A stretch of 31,809 bases of DNA from CAZUGH01 sp964619785 (lineage in GTDB: Bacteria; Bacillota; Clostridia; Lachnospirales; Lachnospiraceae): positions 1 to 31,809 of the forward strand of contig CAZUGH010000018.1 of NCBI GenBank assembly GCA_964619785.1, in the 5' to 3' direction. Below, one piece after another: positions 1-8,624 of this stretch. Within the stretch, counting starts at the first letter, position 1; the number at the start of each line of letters is the position of its first letter. The notes below the pieces were generated by a model that saw only the letters and a list, made by a program, of their open reading frames with translations, was not told where the DNA came from and searched no databases. Both the position numbers and the translations under genes were made by a program.

Positions 1-119
1 TGATTAAGGTAGAAAAAGAATTGTTATTTATAGCCAACACAAAATTAACTGAAAAATGAAATGAGAGGGAGAAAATAATATTTAAGAAAAGAGTGTTATC
101 TATTGTAAGACATTAATCC

Positions 120-150
120 AAGCTGTTGGCACGCACCAACAGCTTTTGTC
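120..150 (+). terminator. Rho-independent terminator of an upstream gene
   Basis: A perfect 10-bp stem (AAGCTGTTGG at 120-129 with CCAACAGCTT at 136-145) closes a 6-base loop and runs into TTTTGTCTTG. It ends transcription arriving from the left. One reading frame is open from base 3 to a TGA at 57-59 and could be the last 18 codons of that upstream gene, but this is too short to identify. Bases 60-119 show nothing recognisable. Confidence 0.8.
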
Positions 151-173
151 TTGCACACAAAACAAGAATATTC

Positions 174-202
174 TTTACTATAAAAGCCACCACGATTATA
201 AT
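174..202 (+). promoter_or_regulatory. Sigma-A-type promoter for the DUF3237-recG operon
   Basis: TTTACT (174-179) and a perfect TATAAT (197-202) are separated by 17 bases. The pair lies after the preceding terminator and about 45 bases before the first start codon, as expected for the operon promoter. The -35 box matches the consensus at only four of six positions. Confidence 0.6.
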
Positions 203-246
203 ACTAATATAATTACAAACATCCATACTCAGAAAGAGGAAAAGGA

Positions 247-636
247 ATGAAAGAAATAGCACAAATCAGAGTCTATATTGATCAAACATATGAAATCAAA
301 GGTGGCCATTTAGAAGTTCACATGATACTCTTTCACGGAGAAGCACAGGGAGACTATTTCACAGGGGAAATACTCCCAGGAGCCGTGGACACACAGAAGT
401 ACGGCGCAGATGAAGCCTTACTCTCGGCAAGATACATGATAGAGGGGGAGGACAATACAGGTAAGCCATGTCATGTTTTTATAGAAAACAATGGAGTTGA
501 TGGAAAGTTAGCTCCTCAGATTATAACAGATAGCGAGGCACTGCATTGGCTTGAGACGAAGCATCTGCAGGCAACACTTGAAGTGACAGAAAAGTACGTA
601 CTCATAACGATATTGTGTGAGGGAGGGCAGCTATGA
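247..636 (+). CDS. DUF3237 family protein
   Basis: 129-residue protein with no signal peptide or membrane segment. The centre (FTGEILPGAVDTQ, then LSARYMIEGED and VFIENNG) resembles the DUF3237 family, small barrel-like proteins of unknown function: the family shows a G-x-LPGG-xD stretch followed by ARY-x(3,5)-D and a later conserved N-x-G. No catalytic role is established, so none is assigned. The ATG follows AGAGGAAAAGG at a good distance. The stop codon overlaps the recG start (ATGA), so the two genes are probably translationally coupled. Family assignment is from remembered motifs and is moderately sure. Confidence 0.75.
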   Translation: MKEIAQIRVYIDQTYEIKGGHLEVHMILFHGEAQGDYFTGEILPGAVDTQKYGADEALLSARYMIEGEDNTGKPCHVFIENNGVDGKLAPQIITDSEALHWLETKHLQATLEVTEKYVLITILCEGGQL

Positions 637-2669
637 GACAGACAGACACCGTCCGAAATATTAAGGGAATTGGTGAAAAAGCAGAGCAAAATTTTCACAA
701 ATTACATATTGAAACTGTTGGTGATTTGCTCGAACATTACCCAAGAGACTATGATATCTTTCGCCCAATCCAACCAATCAGTACAGTAGAAGAAGGCGAG
801 ATGGCAGCCATCGAAGGCTTTCTTCAATCCAGGCCAACTGTGAAAAAAATTAGACAGTTAAAGATACTGTCCATACGCTTAGCCGATGAAAGTGGTTCGA
901 TACAGGTGACTTGGTTCAATATGCCATTTTTAATGAATCAACTTCATATGGGAAGCCGCTATATTTTCCGAGGAAAAGTAGTGAAGAAAAATGGCATGCT
1001 AGTGATGGATCAGCCGAAGATTTATTCCAAAGAAGAATTCCTCAATTGTGTGAATCGAATGATGCCCATTTATCCATTGACCTTTGGCTTGACCAATAAC
1101 GCCATCATCAAAGCAACAAAAAATGCGATTGCACAAGTAGATGATTTGAACGAATTCTTACCAGCAGATATACGCCAAGAATGTAATCTGATACTTCATA
1201 AAAAAGCAATTCAGGATATTCATTTTCCTAAGAGTATCGCGGACTATCAGATGGCACGAAAAAGACTAGTATTTGATGAATTATTTTTATACAACCTTGC
1301 ACTTTCGCAGATTCGAAAACAAGAACAGAAAAAGAGCAAGTATGTATTCGAGATGAAAGATGAGGTTGTACACTTTGAAGAAAGCTTGCCATTTGAATTG
1401 ACCGATGCGCAACAGAAAGTCTATGAAGAAATATTAGAAGATTTGATGAGTGGAAGAGTCATGAATCGTCTTGTACAAGGAGATGTCGGCTCGGGTAAAA
1501 CAATCGTGGCGGTTTTGGTATTATACTTAGCAGTGTTAAATGGATACCAAGGGGCATTTATGGCACCGACTGAGGTGCTTGCTACGCAGCATAGCAAAAG
1601 CCTTGAGAAAATGTTGGCGCCACTTGGCATTCACTTAGAACTATTAGTAGGTTCGATGACTGCGAAAGAAAAGCGAGAAGCCAGAGAACGCATACAGACC
1701 GGTGAGGCACAGATTATTATTGGTACTCATGCGATCATACAGGACAAGGTAGAATTTGATAATCTAGGATTGGTTATCACAGACGAACAACACCGATTTG
1801 GTGTAAGACAGCGTGAGAACTTATACAAGAAAGGGCAGGAACCGCATGTATTGGCGATGAGCGCTACGCCGATACCAAGAACATTGGCATTGATTCTCTA
1901 TGGAGATATGGATTTGTCGGTTATCGATGCGCTGCCAGCCAATCGATTGCCCATTAAGAATTGTGTTGTGGGAACAAACTATCGAGCAACCGCATATAAA
2001 TTCATGAGAGAAGAAATTCAAAAGGGGCACCAGGTCTATATCATATGTCCGATGGTGGAAGAAAGTGAAACGGTTGAGCTGGAAAATGTAACGGTATATA
2101 CGGAAGAGTTGCATAGTACAATGGGAGATGACATTCGGATTGCGGGGCTTCATGGCAAGATGCATGCAGACCAGAAGAACCAGATTATGCAGGAGTTCTC
2201 AGATGGATTGATTGATATTTTGGTATCAACCACAGTAATCGAAGTGGGAATTGATGTGCCTAATGCAACGACAATTATGATAGAAAATGCAGAGCGGTTT
2301 GGACTGGCACAACTTCATCAGCTTCGCGGACGTGTTGGGCGTGGAGACGCACAATCGTACTGTATTCTGATGGCAGGAACAGCGAACAAAGACGCAATGA
2401 AGAGACTAGATATTTTGGCTCAGTCAAATGACGGGTTCTATATTGCATCGGAAGATTTGAAACTTCGTGGTCAAGGTGATTTGTTTGGCGTGAGACAGAG
2501 TGGAGACTTGTTGTTTAAGATGGCTGATATCTATGAAGATGCCGCAATTTTAGAGGATGCAAATCGTCAAGCGAAGCGTTTTACAACAGAAGAAGTGAAG
2601 CTGATGTGTAGCAAGAACAAGAAGCTTGCAGATAAAGTGAATCAATATATGGGAGAAGTGTACTTATAG
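633..2669 (+). CDS. recG: ATP-dependent DNA helicase RecG
   Basis: Superfamily 2 helicase of 678 residues, the usual RecG length, which remodels stalled replication forks and Holliday junctions. The N-terminal wedge region opens with an NIKGIGEKAEQNF helix-hairpin-helix-like motif and an OB fold that binds branched DNA. The motor holds Walker A GDVGSGKT (residues 283-290), the RecG-type DEQH box (384-387), SATPIPRT, and the C-terminal helicase signature with QLRGRVGRG. The ATG overlaps the upstream stop by four bases. It is followed by a weak hairpin with six T (2660-2681) and a fresh promoter, so rsmD is probably a separate unit. Confidence 0.97.
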   Translation: MRQTDTVRNIKGIGEKAEQNFHKLHIETVGDLLEHYPRDYDIFRPIQPISTVEEGEMAAIEGFLQSRPTVKKIRQLKILSIRLADESGSIQVTWFNMPFLMNQLHMGSRYIFRGKVVKKNGMLVMDQPKIYSKEEFLNCVNRMMPIYPLTFGLTNNAIIKATKNAIAQVDDLNEFLPADIRQECNLILHKKAIQDIHFPKSIADYQMARKRLVFDELFLYNLALSQIRKQEQKKSKYVFEMKDEVVHFEESLPFELTDAQQKVYEEILEDLMSGRVMNRLVQGDVGSGKTIVAVLVLYLAVLNGYQGAFMAPTEVLATQHSKSLEKMLAPLGIHLELLVGSMTAKEKREARERIQTGEAQIIIGTHAIIQDKVEFDNLGLVITDEQHRFGVRQRENLYKKGQEPHVLAMSATPIPRTLALILYGDMDLSVIDALPANRLPIKNCVVGTNYRATAYKFMREEIQKGHQVYIICPMVEESETVELENVTVYTEELHSTMGDDIRIAGLHGKMHADQKNQIMQEFSDGLIDILVSTTVIEVGIDVPNATTIMIENAERFGLAQLHQLRGRVGRGDAQSYCILMAGTANKDAMKRLDILAQSNDGFYIASEDLKLRGQGDLFGVRQSGDLLFKMADIYEDAAILEDANRQAKRFTTEEVKLMCSKNKKLADKVNQYMGEVYL

Positions 2670-2691
2670 AGTACCTTTTTTCCTTGTAGGG

Positions 2692-2720
2692 TTGAAAAAA
2701 AAGATATTTTCGTATACAAT
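2692..2720 (+). promoter_or_regulatory. Promoter for rsmD-coaD
   Basis: TTGAAA (2692-2697) and TACAAT (2715-2720) have an exact 17-base spacer. They sit about 40 bases before the rsmD start, followed by GTGAGGA as the ribosome binding site. Confidence 0.7.
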
Positions 2721-2759
2721 GGGAGTAATGATTGTAAATAAGTGAGGACATAACATAAT

Positions 2760-3314
2760 ATGAGAGTAATCGCAGGAGAAGCAAGAAGATTGCCCTTGGT
2801 CGCTCCGGACGGTAAAGATACACGCCCAACGACGGACCGAATCAAGGAAACCTTATTTAATGTGATACAGGATGACGTACCAGGTTCTAGGTTCTTAGAT
2901 TTATTTAGTGGAAGTGGCGGTATCGCAATCGAAGCACTTAGCAGAGGAGCTGCTCATGCAACATTAGTAGAGATGGCATCTGAACCGCTTAAGTGTATTG
3001 AACAGAATTTGACCAAGACACATATGAAGGATCGTGCCACGGTATTTTCTGTTGAGATGAGTCATGCTGTGATGAAACTAGGACAAAAAGGTGTTACGTT
3101 TGATATCATCTATGCGGATCCTCCCTATCGTAAAGGATATGAAGAGAAGATTCTAAGTGTAATAGAGAACTCGCATGTGACAGGGCCAGGAACACTTGTG
3201 ATTTTAGAATCTGCGAAGGAGACACCCGTTGATTATGTGAACGAGGAAGTCTTTGAGATTGATCGAGTAAAGGAATACAAGACGAATAAACACATATTTT
3301 TACGAGTGAGATAA
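2760..3314 (+). CDS. rsmD: 16S rRNA (guanine966-N2)-methyltransferase RsmD
   Basis: 184-residue Rossmann methyltransferase that modifies G966 of 16S rRNA in the small ribosomal subunit. It opens with the family signature MRVIAGEARR and TRPTTDRIKETLFN, carries SAM-binding motif I FLDLFSGSGG (residues 45-54), and has the N2-guanine methyltransferase motif DPPY (120-123). Length is normal. Only 13 bases separate it from coaD, a very common gene pair in Firmicutes, so the two are co-transcribed. Confidence 0.95.
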   Translation: MRVIAGEARRLPLVAPDGKDTRPTTDRIKETLFNVIQDDVPGSRFLDLFSGSGGIAIEALSRGAAHATLVEMASEPLKCIEQNLTKTHMKDRATVFSVEMSHAVMKLGQKGVTFDIIYADPPYRKGYEEKILSVIENSHVTGPGTLVILESAKETPVDYVNEEVFEIDRVKEYKTNKHIFLRVR

Positions 3315-3327
3315 TAATGGAGGAACT

Positions 3328-3813
3328 ATGAGAATCGGTATATATCCAGGTAGCTTTGACCCTATTACATTTGGTCATTTGGACGTGATTAAGCGTTCAT
3401 CCAAGTTGGTGGACAAGCTCATTATAGGAGTGTTGAATAACCGTTCCAAGAACAATCTGTTCACGGCAGAGGAACGTACAGCGATGATTCGTGAAGTGAC
3501 GAAAGATATACCGAATGTAGAGGTAGAGGCTTTTGGCGGATTGCTGGTTGATTATGCCAAGATGAAGAAGGCAGCATTGATTGTTAGGGGATTGCGCGCG
3601 ATTACTGATTTTGAATATGAGTTACAGTTAGCGCAGACGAATCACAAGCTAAATTCGGAGATTGATACGATTTTCCTAACTACGAGTGTGGAGTATTCGT
3701 ATCTGAGTTCAAGTGTAGTACGTGAAATCGCAGCTTATGGAGGAGATATAGGCAAATTTGTACCAGCCTGTATCGCAGATAAAGTGATAGAAAAATGTGC
3801 AAATCTCAAGTAG
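3328..3813 (+). CDS. coaD: Phosphopantetheine adenylyltransferase CoaD
   Basis: 161-residue nucleotidyltransferase that makes dephospho-CoA from 4'-phosphopantetheine and ATP, the fourth step of coenzyme A synthesis. It shows the N-terminal GSFDPITFGHLDV stretch with the T/HxGH active-site motif (TFGH, residues 14-17), the VRGLR segment (86-90), and the C-terminal SSSVVREIA motif (127-135) equivalent to the ISSTxVR nucleotide site. The ribosome binding site is GGAGG. CoaE, the last enzyme of the pathway, is also in this window (25712-26302). Confidence 0.97.
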   Translation: MRIGIYPGSFDPITFGHLDVIKRSSKLVDKLIIGVLNNRSKNNLFTAEERTAMIREVTKDIPNVEVEAFGGLLVDYAKMKKAALIVRGLRAITDFEYELQLAQTNHKLNSEIDTIFLTTSVEYSYLSSSVVREIAAYGGDIGKFVPACIADKVIEKCANLK

Positions 3814-3826
3814 AGGAGAAGGATAT

Positions 3827-4441
3827 ATGAACCCATCAAGAATTGAAAAGGCAATTGACGACATTATTGATTTTGTGGAGACCTGTAAACCATCCAAGTT
3901 ATCACCGAATAAGGTGATGGTGGATCGCGATGAATTGTATGATTTGATGGACGCACTGAAGGCGTGTGCACCAGAAGAGATTAATCGTTACAAGAAGATT
4001 GTGAATAATCGTGATGGTATTTTGAAGGAAGCACAGGAGCAGGCTAATGCCATGGTGATGAATGCGCAGAATCAGACAGCTCAGATTCTCGACCAGAATG
4101 AGCTCGTTCAAGCAGCGTATGCTAAGGCAAATGAACTGGTTAGTCAGGCTACTCAAGAAGCTGAGCAGCGTGTGAAGCAGGCCAATGCGGAGTGTGAACA
4201 GATGCAAAAGGCAGCAGTTAGTTATACCTATGAACTTCTGACCAATGCTGAGAAGATTATGAAGTCGGCACAGAACGAGATGAATAGTAAGTATACGATG
4301 TTACGTAGTGCGATGGAGAGTAATCTTCAGGTTATTAGTAACAACAAAGAGGAATTGATTCCAACGAAGAAGGAGAGCTCAGATCCTGTATTGGATGCTG
4401 TCTCCGAAGCTGTATCATCTTCCTTGGAGGAACAAGAATAG
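3827..4441 (+). CDS. Coiled-coil protein, ATP synthase subunit b/H-like
   Basis: 204-residue soluble protein. An N-terminal block (KVMVDRDELYDLMDALK) leads into a long Ala/Gln/Glu-rich helix, about residues 50-150, with the heptad pattern of ATPase stalk subunits. Relatives in Lachnospiraceae are often labelled 'ATPase' or 'vacuolar H+-ATPase subunit H', but there is no ATP-binding motif and no ATPase operon here, so a scaffold role resembling DivIVA or stalk proteins is equally likely. The ATG at 3827 is chosen because AGAGGAGAAGGA precedes it; the in-frame ATG at 3797 lies inside coaD with no such site. Its end overlaps the convergent ylbJ-like gene by 27 bases. Confidence 0.7.
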   Translation: MNPSRIEKAIDDIIDFVETCKPSKLSPNKVMVDRDELYDLMDALKACAPEEINRYKKIVNNRDGILKEAQEQANAMVMNAQNQTAQILDQNELVQAAYAKANELVSQATQEAEQRVKQANAECEQMQKAAVSYTYELLTNAEKIMKSAQNEMNSKYTMLRSAMESNLQVISNNKEELIPTKKESSDPVLDAVSEAVSSSLEEQE

Positions 4442-5281
4442 AAAAGTAAGTATCATTGCAATGATTCCGCACAAGAATCGGCGAATGATGTAGTTGAAGA
4501 TAGATAGTCCTGAACCCGCGATAACGCTTTGGGTCTGTAGTACCTGACAGAACCCACCAAATGCGACAAGACCTGCGGCCAGGGCTATTTTTGTCGTAGA
4601 AAAAGGGAAAATGCATAGTCTGGCCATACCGGTTGTGAGCTCTGTCAGGCTGGTGATTATCGCGGATAGTAGGCTTTGATTGCCAAGAGGAATGTCTAGG
4701 AAGACAACAAGTATGGAGAAGAAGACAACATATCCGCCAATCTTTAGGATTGTTTGGATACTATTCCATAAGATTTGGTCCACCGCCCGTGATGAAGGTG
4801 CTTGATTGCATTTTCCTAGAGGGGCATTAACATAAACGGGCGTCAACACGAGATTACCTAGAAGATTGCCAAGAATCACCGAAACGATTATCATTAGGTA
4901 AAATAAGTAACAAGAATTGCCCAATGAGAGTACTTGGCGACCAACATAGGTAAGGATAAATGCTGGACTTGGGTTGTTGGTGAGACCGAGATAGAAGTCA
5001 TGACGCATCTGTGTATTACGTGATGATGCCAATAGACTAGCACCAATGGGATAACCAGAGAGAAAGCCGATTAGTATGTAAAACCAGGGCTGATCACTCT
5101 TCGTACAGAATAGACGGAACAAACCAGTCAGTATGAGGAAGGGGAAAAGCGCTGGAATTAATAGACGACTCCAGAGGGTGAGACCACCATGGCAACCCGT
5201 CATAAGAAGTGTCGGAGAAAACAGGAAGAGCAGGATCATAGCGATAAGAAGTGCGCATGGAAAGAATTGACGAAGAGACAT
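4415..5281 (-). CDS. ylbJ: YlbJ-like membrane protein (nucleoside-recognition/gate domain)
   Basis: 288-residue polytopic membrane protein with about eight hydrophobic segments. The stretches SGYPIGASLLASS and TNNPSPAFILTYVG match the conserved core of YlbJ/SpmA-type gate-domain proteins, in which an SGYPxGA turn is followed by a CN-x-SP motif. In Bacillus subtilis YlbJ is a sporulation integral membrane protein made under sigma E. It is shorter than Bacillus YlbJ (roughly 400 residues). The ribosome binding site is the modest GGTGAT. It is transcribed divergently from degV. The sporulation role is inferred by family, and the transported substrate, if any, is unknown. Confidence 0.7.
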   Translation of the reverse strand: MSLRQFFPCALLIAMILLFLFSPTLLMTGCHGGLTLWSRLLIPALFPFLILTGLFRLFCTKSDQPWFYILIGFLSGYPIGASLLASSRNTQMRHDFYLGLTNNPSPAFILTYVGRQVLSLGNSCYLFYLMIIVSVILGNLLGNLVLTPVYVNAPLGKCNQAPSSRAVDQILWNSIQTILKIGGYVVFFSILVVFLDIPLGNQSLLSAIITSLTELTTGMARLCIFPFSTTKIALAAGLVAFGGFCQVLQTQSVIAGSGLSIFNYIIRRFLCGIIAMILTFLFLFLQGR

Positions 5282-5327
5282 AAAATCACCATTTACAGGA
5301 CGTTGTTAATATATATCCGAAAAGCTC

Positions 5328-5351
5328 GTCCATGATGAATAAATCATGGAC
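5328..5351. promoter_or_regulatory. Palindromic operator candidate over the degV -35 box
   Basis: A perfect 9-bp inverted repeat, GTCCATGAT (5328-5336) and ATCATGGAC (5343-5351), surrounds a 6-base spacer in the ylbJ/degV divergent region. Its right arm covers most of the degV -35 hexamer (5347-5352). No T-run follows, so it is not a terminator. A regulator binding here could block RNA polymerase; the binding protein is not known. Confidence 0.5.
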
Positions 5352-5375
5352 AAAAATCTAATAAAATAGTATACT
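5347..5375 (+). promoter_or_regulatory. degV promoter
   Basis: TGGACA (5347-5352, five of six to consensus) and TATACT (5370-5375) with a 17-base spacer, 35 bases before the degV start. It overlaps the palindrome at 5328-5351. Confidence 0.65.
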
Positions 5376-5410
5376 TGAAGAATAATTAACCTTCGAAAGG
5401 AGTTACTTTT

Positions 5411-6286
5411 ATGGGATATCAGTTTGAGATTGTTACGGATTCTACCGCGAACCTGTCCGAGGATATGATTGACCAGTATGGTCTTCATATTTTATCCTTG
5501 TCATTTATTGTTGAGGGGAAGGAATACAAGGGATATGTGAGAGGCGAGACGGCGGATTTGAACCAGTTCTATGGCATGATGCGTGAGAAGAAGGAGATAA
5601 CGACTTCTCTGGCGAATACACAGGACGCTTACGACATGATGAAGCCTTTACTAGAACAGGGGAAAGATGTTTTGTATATTGCATTTTCCTCGGGACTTAG
5701 TAGTACGTACCAAGCAGTGAATGCTGCGGTAGAGGAACTCCAAGAAGAGTTTCCACAGCGTAAGATTTACTGCGTGGACAGTTTGTGTGCAGCGCTTGGA
5801 GAAGGGCTCTTTGTAAAATATCTGATAGACCTTCGTGATGACGGTAAGGAGATTGATGCATGTTATGAGTGGGCGTTGAATCATCGTTTGAATATGGTTC
5901 ATGCTTTTACTGTGGACGATTTGTTTTTCCTAAAGAGAGGTGGAAGGGTCTCGGCAACGACAGCGATTGTTGGAACTGCATTGAGCGTGAAGCCGATTTT
6001 ACATGTAGATAATGAGGGACATTTAATCTCTGTCAGTAATGTGAGAGGCAGAAAGAAGTCTTTAGATGGTCTAGTGAAGATGATGAAGGAAAAGGTATAT
6101 AAGCCGGAAGGTCAGATTATCTATATCAGTCATGGTGATTGCTATGAAGATGCAAAATATGTGGCAGATAAGGTGAAAGAGAATTTTCCTGTGAAGGAAG
6201 TTATGATTCGGACATTAGATCCTGTCATTGGAGCACATTCAGGACCAGGTACCGTGGCACTATTTTTCTATGGAAATGAACGATAG
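5411..6286 (+). CDS. degV: DegV family fatty-acid-binding protein
   Basis: 291-residue DegV protein. Family members bind a long-chain fatty acid between two domains, and some (FakB) present it to the kinase FakA for phospholipid synthesis. Seen here are VTDSTANL near the N-terminus (residues 8-15), TTSLANT (64-70), AFSSGLSSTY (91-100) and FFLKRGGRVS, all of which line the lipid pocket in known structures. Length is typical. The ribosome binding site AAAGGAG lies 8 bases before ATG. It appears monocistronic, since pta has its own promoter just downstream. No FakA homologue is in the window. Confidence 0.93.
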   Translation: MGYQFEIVTDSTANLSEDMIDQYGLHILSLSFIVEGKEYKGYVRGETADLNQFYGMMREKKEITTSLANTQDAYDMMKPLLEQGKDVLYIAFSSGLSSTYQAVNAAVEELQEEFPQRKIYCVDSLCAALGEGLFVKYLIDLRDDGKEIDACYEWALNHRLNMVHAFTVDDLFFLKRGGRVSATTAIVGTALSVKPILHVDNEGHLISVSNVRGRKKSLDGLVKMMKEKVYKPEGQIIYISHGDCYEDAKYVADKVKENFPVKEVMIRTLDPVIGAHSGPGTVALFFYGNER

Positions 6287-6290
6287 CCCA

Positions 6291-6319
6291 TTGAAATTAA
6301 TGTCGAAGAGGCGTATAAT
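6291..6319 (+). promoter_or_regulatory. pta-ackA promoter
   Basis: TTGAAA (6291-6296) and a perfect TATAAT (6314-6319) with a 17-base spacer, immediately after the degV stop. This predicts a leader of about 75 bases before the pta start. Confidence 0.75.
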
Positions 6320-6335
6320 ACTAAATTGGCGAGTC

Positions 6336-6355
6336 AGTTGGTCAGAAGACCAGCT
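6336..6355 (+). other. Hairpin in the pta leader
   Basis: AGTTGGTC (6336-6343) pairs with GACCAGCT (6348-6355) through eight pairs including one G-U, closing an AGAA loop. It lies in the predicted transcript leader, not followed by a T-run. It could protect the mRNA 5' end; no riboswitch family is recognised. Confidence 0.35.
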
Positions 6356-6399
6356 TACTATATAGAAATCATTAAACGAACACGAAAGGAGCGATTACA

Positions 6400-7395
6400 G
6401 TGGGATTTATTGATGTAATCAAAGACAGAGCTAGAAGTAACATGAAGACAATTGTTCTTCCAGAGACAGAGGATATGCGTACAATCGAGGCAGCAGCAGC
6501 TGTGTTAAATGAAGGTATTGCAAATCTTGTTTTGGTAGGTAACAAGGAAAATGTTTTGGCAAAAGCAGGAGATCTTGACCTGTCTAAGGCAACATTTGTT
6601 GAGCCAGCTACTTCTGAGAAGTTAGACTCATATGTTGATATGCTTGTTGAATTAAGAAAGAAAAAAGGCATGACAGAGGAAAGCGCAAGAAAGATTTTGA
6701 CAGAAGATTTTCTCTATTATGGTGTTATGATGGTTAAGGCTGGAGATGCTGATGGTATGGTAGCAGGTGCTTGTCATGCAACAGCAAATGTTCTTCGTCC
6801 TTCTCTACAAATTCTGAAGACTGCACCAGGAACCAAACTGGTATCATCCTTCTTCGTTATGGTTGTACCTGATTGTGAATACGGCGAGAGTGGAACTTTC
6901 GTGTTCTCTGATTGTGGTTTGTGCCAGAATCCATCTTCTGAAGAATTGGCAGCAATTGCTGGTTCGGCAGCTAAGAGTTTTAAGATGTTAGTAGACAAAG
7001 AGCCTAAGGTGGCTATGCTTTCACATTCTTCTATGGGAAGTGCAAGCCATGCAGATGTAGATAAAGTAGTAGAAGCAACAAAAATTGCTAAGGAAGAGAA
7101 TCCAGAGCTTGCTTTGGATGGTGAGTTACAGTTGGATGCAGCGATTGTACCAAGTGTAGGTTCTTCAAAAGCTCCTGAAAGCAAAGTGGCAGGTCAGGCC
7201 AATGTTCTTGTATTCCCAGATTTGGATGCAGGTAATATCGGATACAAGCTTGTTCAGAGATTAGCTAAGGCAGAGGCATATGGTCCAATGACACAGGGAA
7301 TTGCCAAGCCAGTTAATGATTTATCAAGAGGTTGCTCAGCAGAAGATATCGTAGGTGTTGTTGCTATTACAGCAGTACAGTGCCAGAATAACTAA
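6400..7395 (+). CDS. pta: Phosphate acetyltransferase
   Basis: 331-residue short-form phosphotransacetylase, converting acetyl-CoA plus phosphate to acetyl phosphate in the cytoplasm, upstream of ATP-yielding acetate production. It begins MGFIDVIKDRARSNMKTIVLPE, typical of the family, and contains DGMVAGACHATANVLRPSLQI, VFSDCGLCQNPSSEELAAIA, and the C-terminal LVFPDLDAGNIGYKLVQR and MTQGIAKPVNDLSRGC blocks that form the CoA and phosphate sites. The start is GTG with AAAGGAG 8 bases upstream. ackA follows after 18 bases, so the pathway's two enzymes are made together. Confidence 0.97.
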   Translation: MGFIDVIKDRARSNMKTIVLPETEDMRTIEAAAAVLNEGIANLVLVGNKENVLAKAGDLDLSKATFVEPATSEKLDSYVDMLVELRKKKGMTEESARKILTEDFLYYGVMMVKAGDADGMVAGACHATANVLRPSLQILKTAPGTKLVSSFFVMVVPDCEYGESGTFVFSDCGLCQNPSSEELAAIAGSAAKSFKMLVDKEPKVAMLSHSSMGSASHADVDKVVEATKIAKEENPELALDGELQLDAAIVPSVGSSKAPESKVAGQANVLVFPDLDAGNIGYKLVQRLAKAEAYGPMTQGIAKPVNDLSRGCSAEDIVGVVAITAVQCQNN

Positions 7396-7413
7396 TATAA
7401 GGAGTTTATGACA

Positions 7414-8607
7414 ATGAAGATTTTAGTAATTAACTGTGGAAGTTCTTCCTTAAAGTATCAATTGATTGATATGGAAGATGAAAGTGTACTTGCAAAAGGT
7501 CTCTGTGAGAGAATTGGTATTGATGGTAAATTAACTCATAAGCCTACTGGCAAGGATGAATATGTTTGCGAAGCAGCAATGCCTGATCACAAGGTAGCTG
7601 TTAAGATGGTACTTGATGCATTGGTTGATAGCGTGCATGGTGTGGTATCTGACATTAGTGATATTAATGCAGTTGGTCATCGTGTATTGCATGGTGGTAA
7701 GTATTATAGTGATTCCATCGTTGTTGATGAAGATGTGAAGAAGGTTATTCGTGAGTGCTTCGATCTCGGACCTTTACATAACCCAGCTAACTTGATTGGT
7801 ATTGAAGCTTGTGAAGCAGCTATGCCAGCTGGAACTCCTCAGGTTGCTGTATTTGATACTGCTTTCCATCAGACAATGCCACCGAAAGCATATATGTATG
7901 CAATCCCTTATGAGTATTATGATAAATACGCAATTCGTAAGTATGGTTTCCACGGTACAAGCCATAGCTTCGTATCGAAGAGAGCAATCGAAGTTGCAGG
8001 ACTTGATCCTAACAATTCCAAAGTTATCGTATGTCACTTGGGTAATGGCGCTAGTGTATCTGCTGTATTAAACGGTAAATGTGTAGATACAAGTATGGGA
8101 CTTACTCCACTAGAAGGCTTAATCATGGGAACTCGTTGTGGAGATATTGACCCAACAGTTGTTGAGTATATCGCTAACAAAGAAAACCTTTCATTAAAGG
8201 AAGTTATGAATATCTTAAATAAAAAGTCTGGTGTTCTAGGACTTTCCGGCGGTGTTTCTAGTGACTTTAGAGACTTAGAGAAAGCTGGACAGGAAGGCAA
8301 TACCAAAGCAAAAGAAGCAGTTGAAGTATTCTGTTATCATGCTGCTAAGTACATCGGTTCTTATGCGGTTGCAATGAACGGTGTAGATGCAATCGTATTT
8401 ACAGCCGGTCTTGGTGAGAACGACGGTAAGGTTCGTAACAACATCGCTTCTTATATGGAATTTCTTGGTGTAGAACTTGACCAGGAGAAGAACAAGCAGC
8501 GCGGCCAGGAACTAGTTATCTCAACAGATTCCTCTCGTGTAAAAGTTGTTGTTGTTCCAACAAATGAAGAGTTGGCAATTGCAAGAGAGACAAAGGATTT
8601 GTTGTAA
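7414..8607 (+). CDS. ackA: Acetate kinase
   Basis: 397-residue ASKHA-fold kinase that transfers phosphate from acetyl phosphate to ADP, giving acetate and ATP. Motifs: KILVINCGSSSLKYQ at the N-terminus (conserved Asn and Ser), GHRVLHGG, VFDTAFHQTMP, RKYGFHGTSH (catalytic His), CHLGNGASVSA, and FTAGLGEND near the C-terminus. The ATG at 7414 is preferred over the ATG at 7408 because GGAG (7401-7404) lies 9 bases before it rather than 3, and it gives the canonical family start. No clear terminator follows; the next DNA is a tandem structured repeat. Confidence 0.97.
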   Translation: MKILVINCGSSSLKYQLIDMEDESVLAKGLCERIGIDGKLTHKPTGKDEYVCEAAMPDHKVAVKMVLDALVDSVHGVVSDISDINAVGHRVLHGGKYYSDSIVVDEDVKKVIRECFDLGPLHNPANLIGIEACEAAMPAGTPQVAVFDTAFHQTMPPKAYMYAIPYEYYDKYAIRKYGFHGTSHSFVSKRAIEVAGLDPNNSKVIVCHLGNGASVSAVLNGKCVDTSMGLTPLEGLIMGTRCGDIDPTVVEYIANKENLSLKEVMNILNKKSGVLGLSGGVSSDFRDLEKAGQEGNTKAKEAVEVFCYHAAKYIGSYAVAMNGVDAIVFTAGLGENDGKVRNNIASYMEFLGVELDQEKNKQRGQELVISTDSSRVKVVVVPTNEELAIARETKDLL

Positions 8608-8624
8608 GATTGGGTTGTAATTAA

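Noticed and set aside
6287..6399. Catabolite-responsive (cre) site for pta
   Set aside because: No sequence close to the CcpA consensus was visible between degV and pta.
6774..7184. Minus-strand 136-codon frame within pta
   Set aside because: Antisense shadow of a strongly conserved enzyme gene.
7796..8071. Plus-strand 91-codon frame within ackA
   Set aside because: Alternate-frame shadow; ackA motifs run uninterrupted through the same bases.
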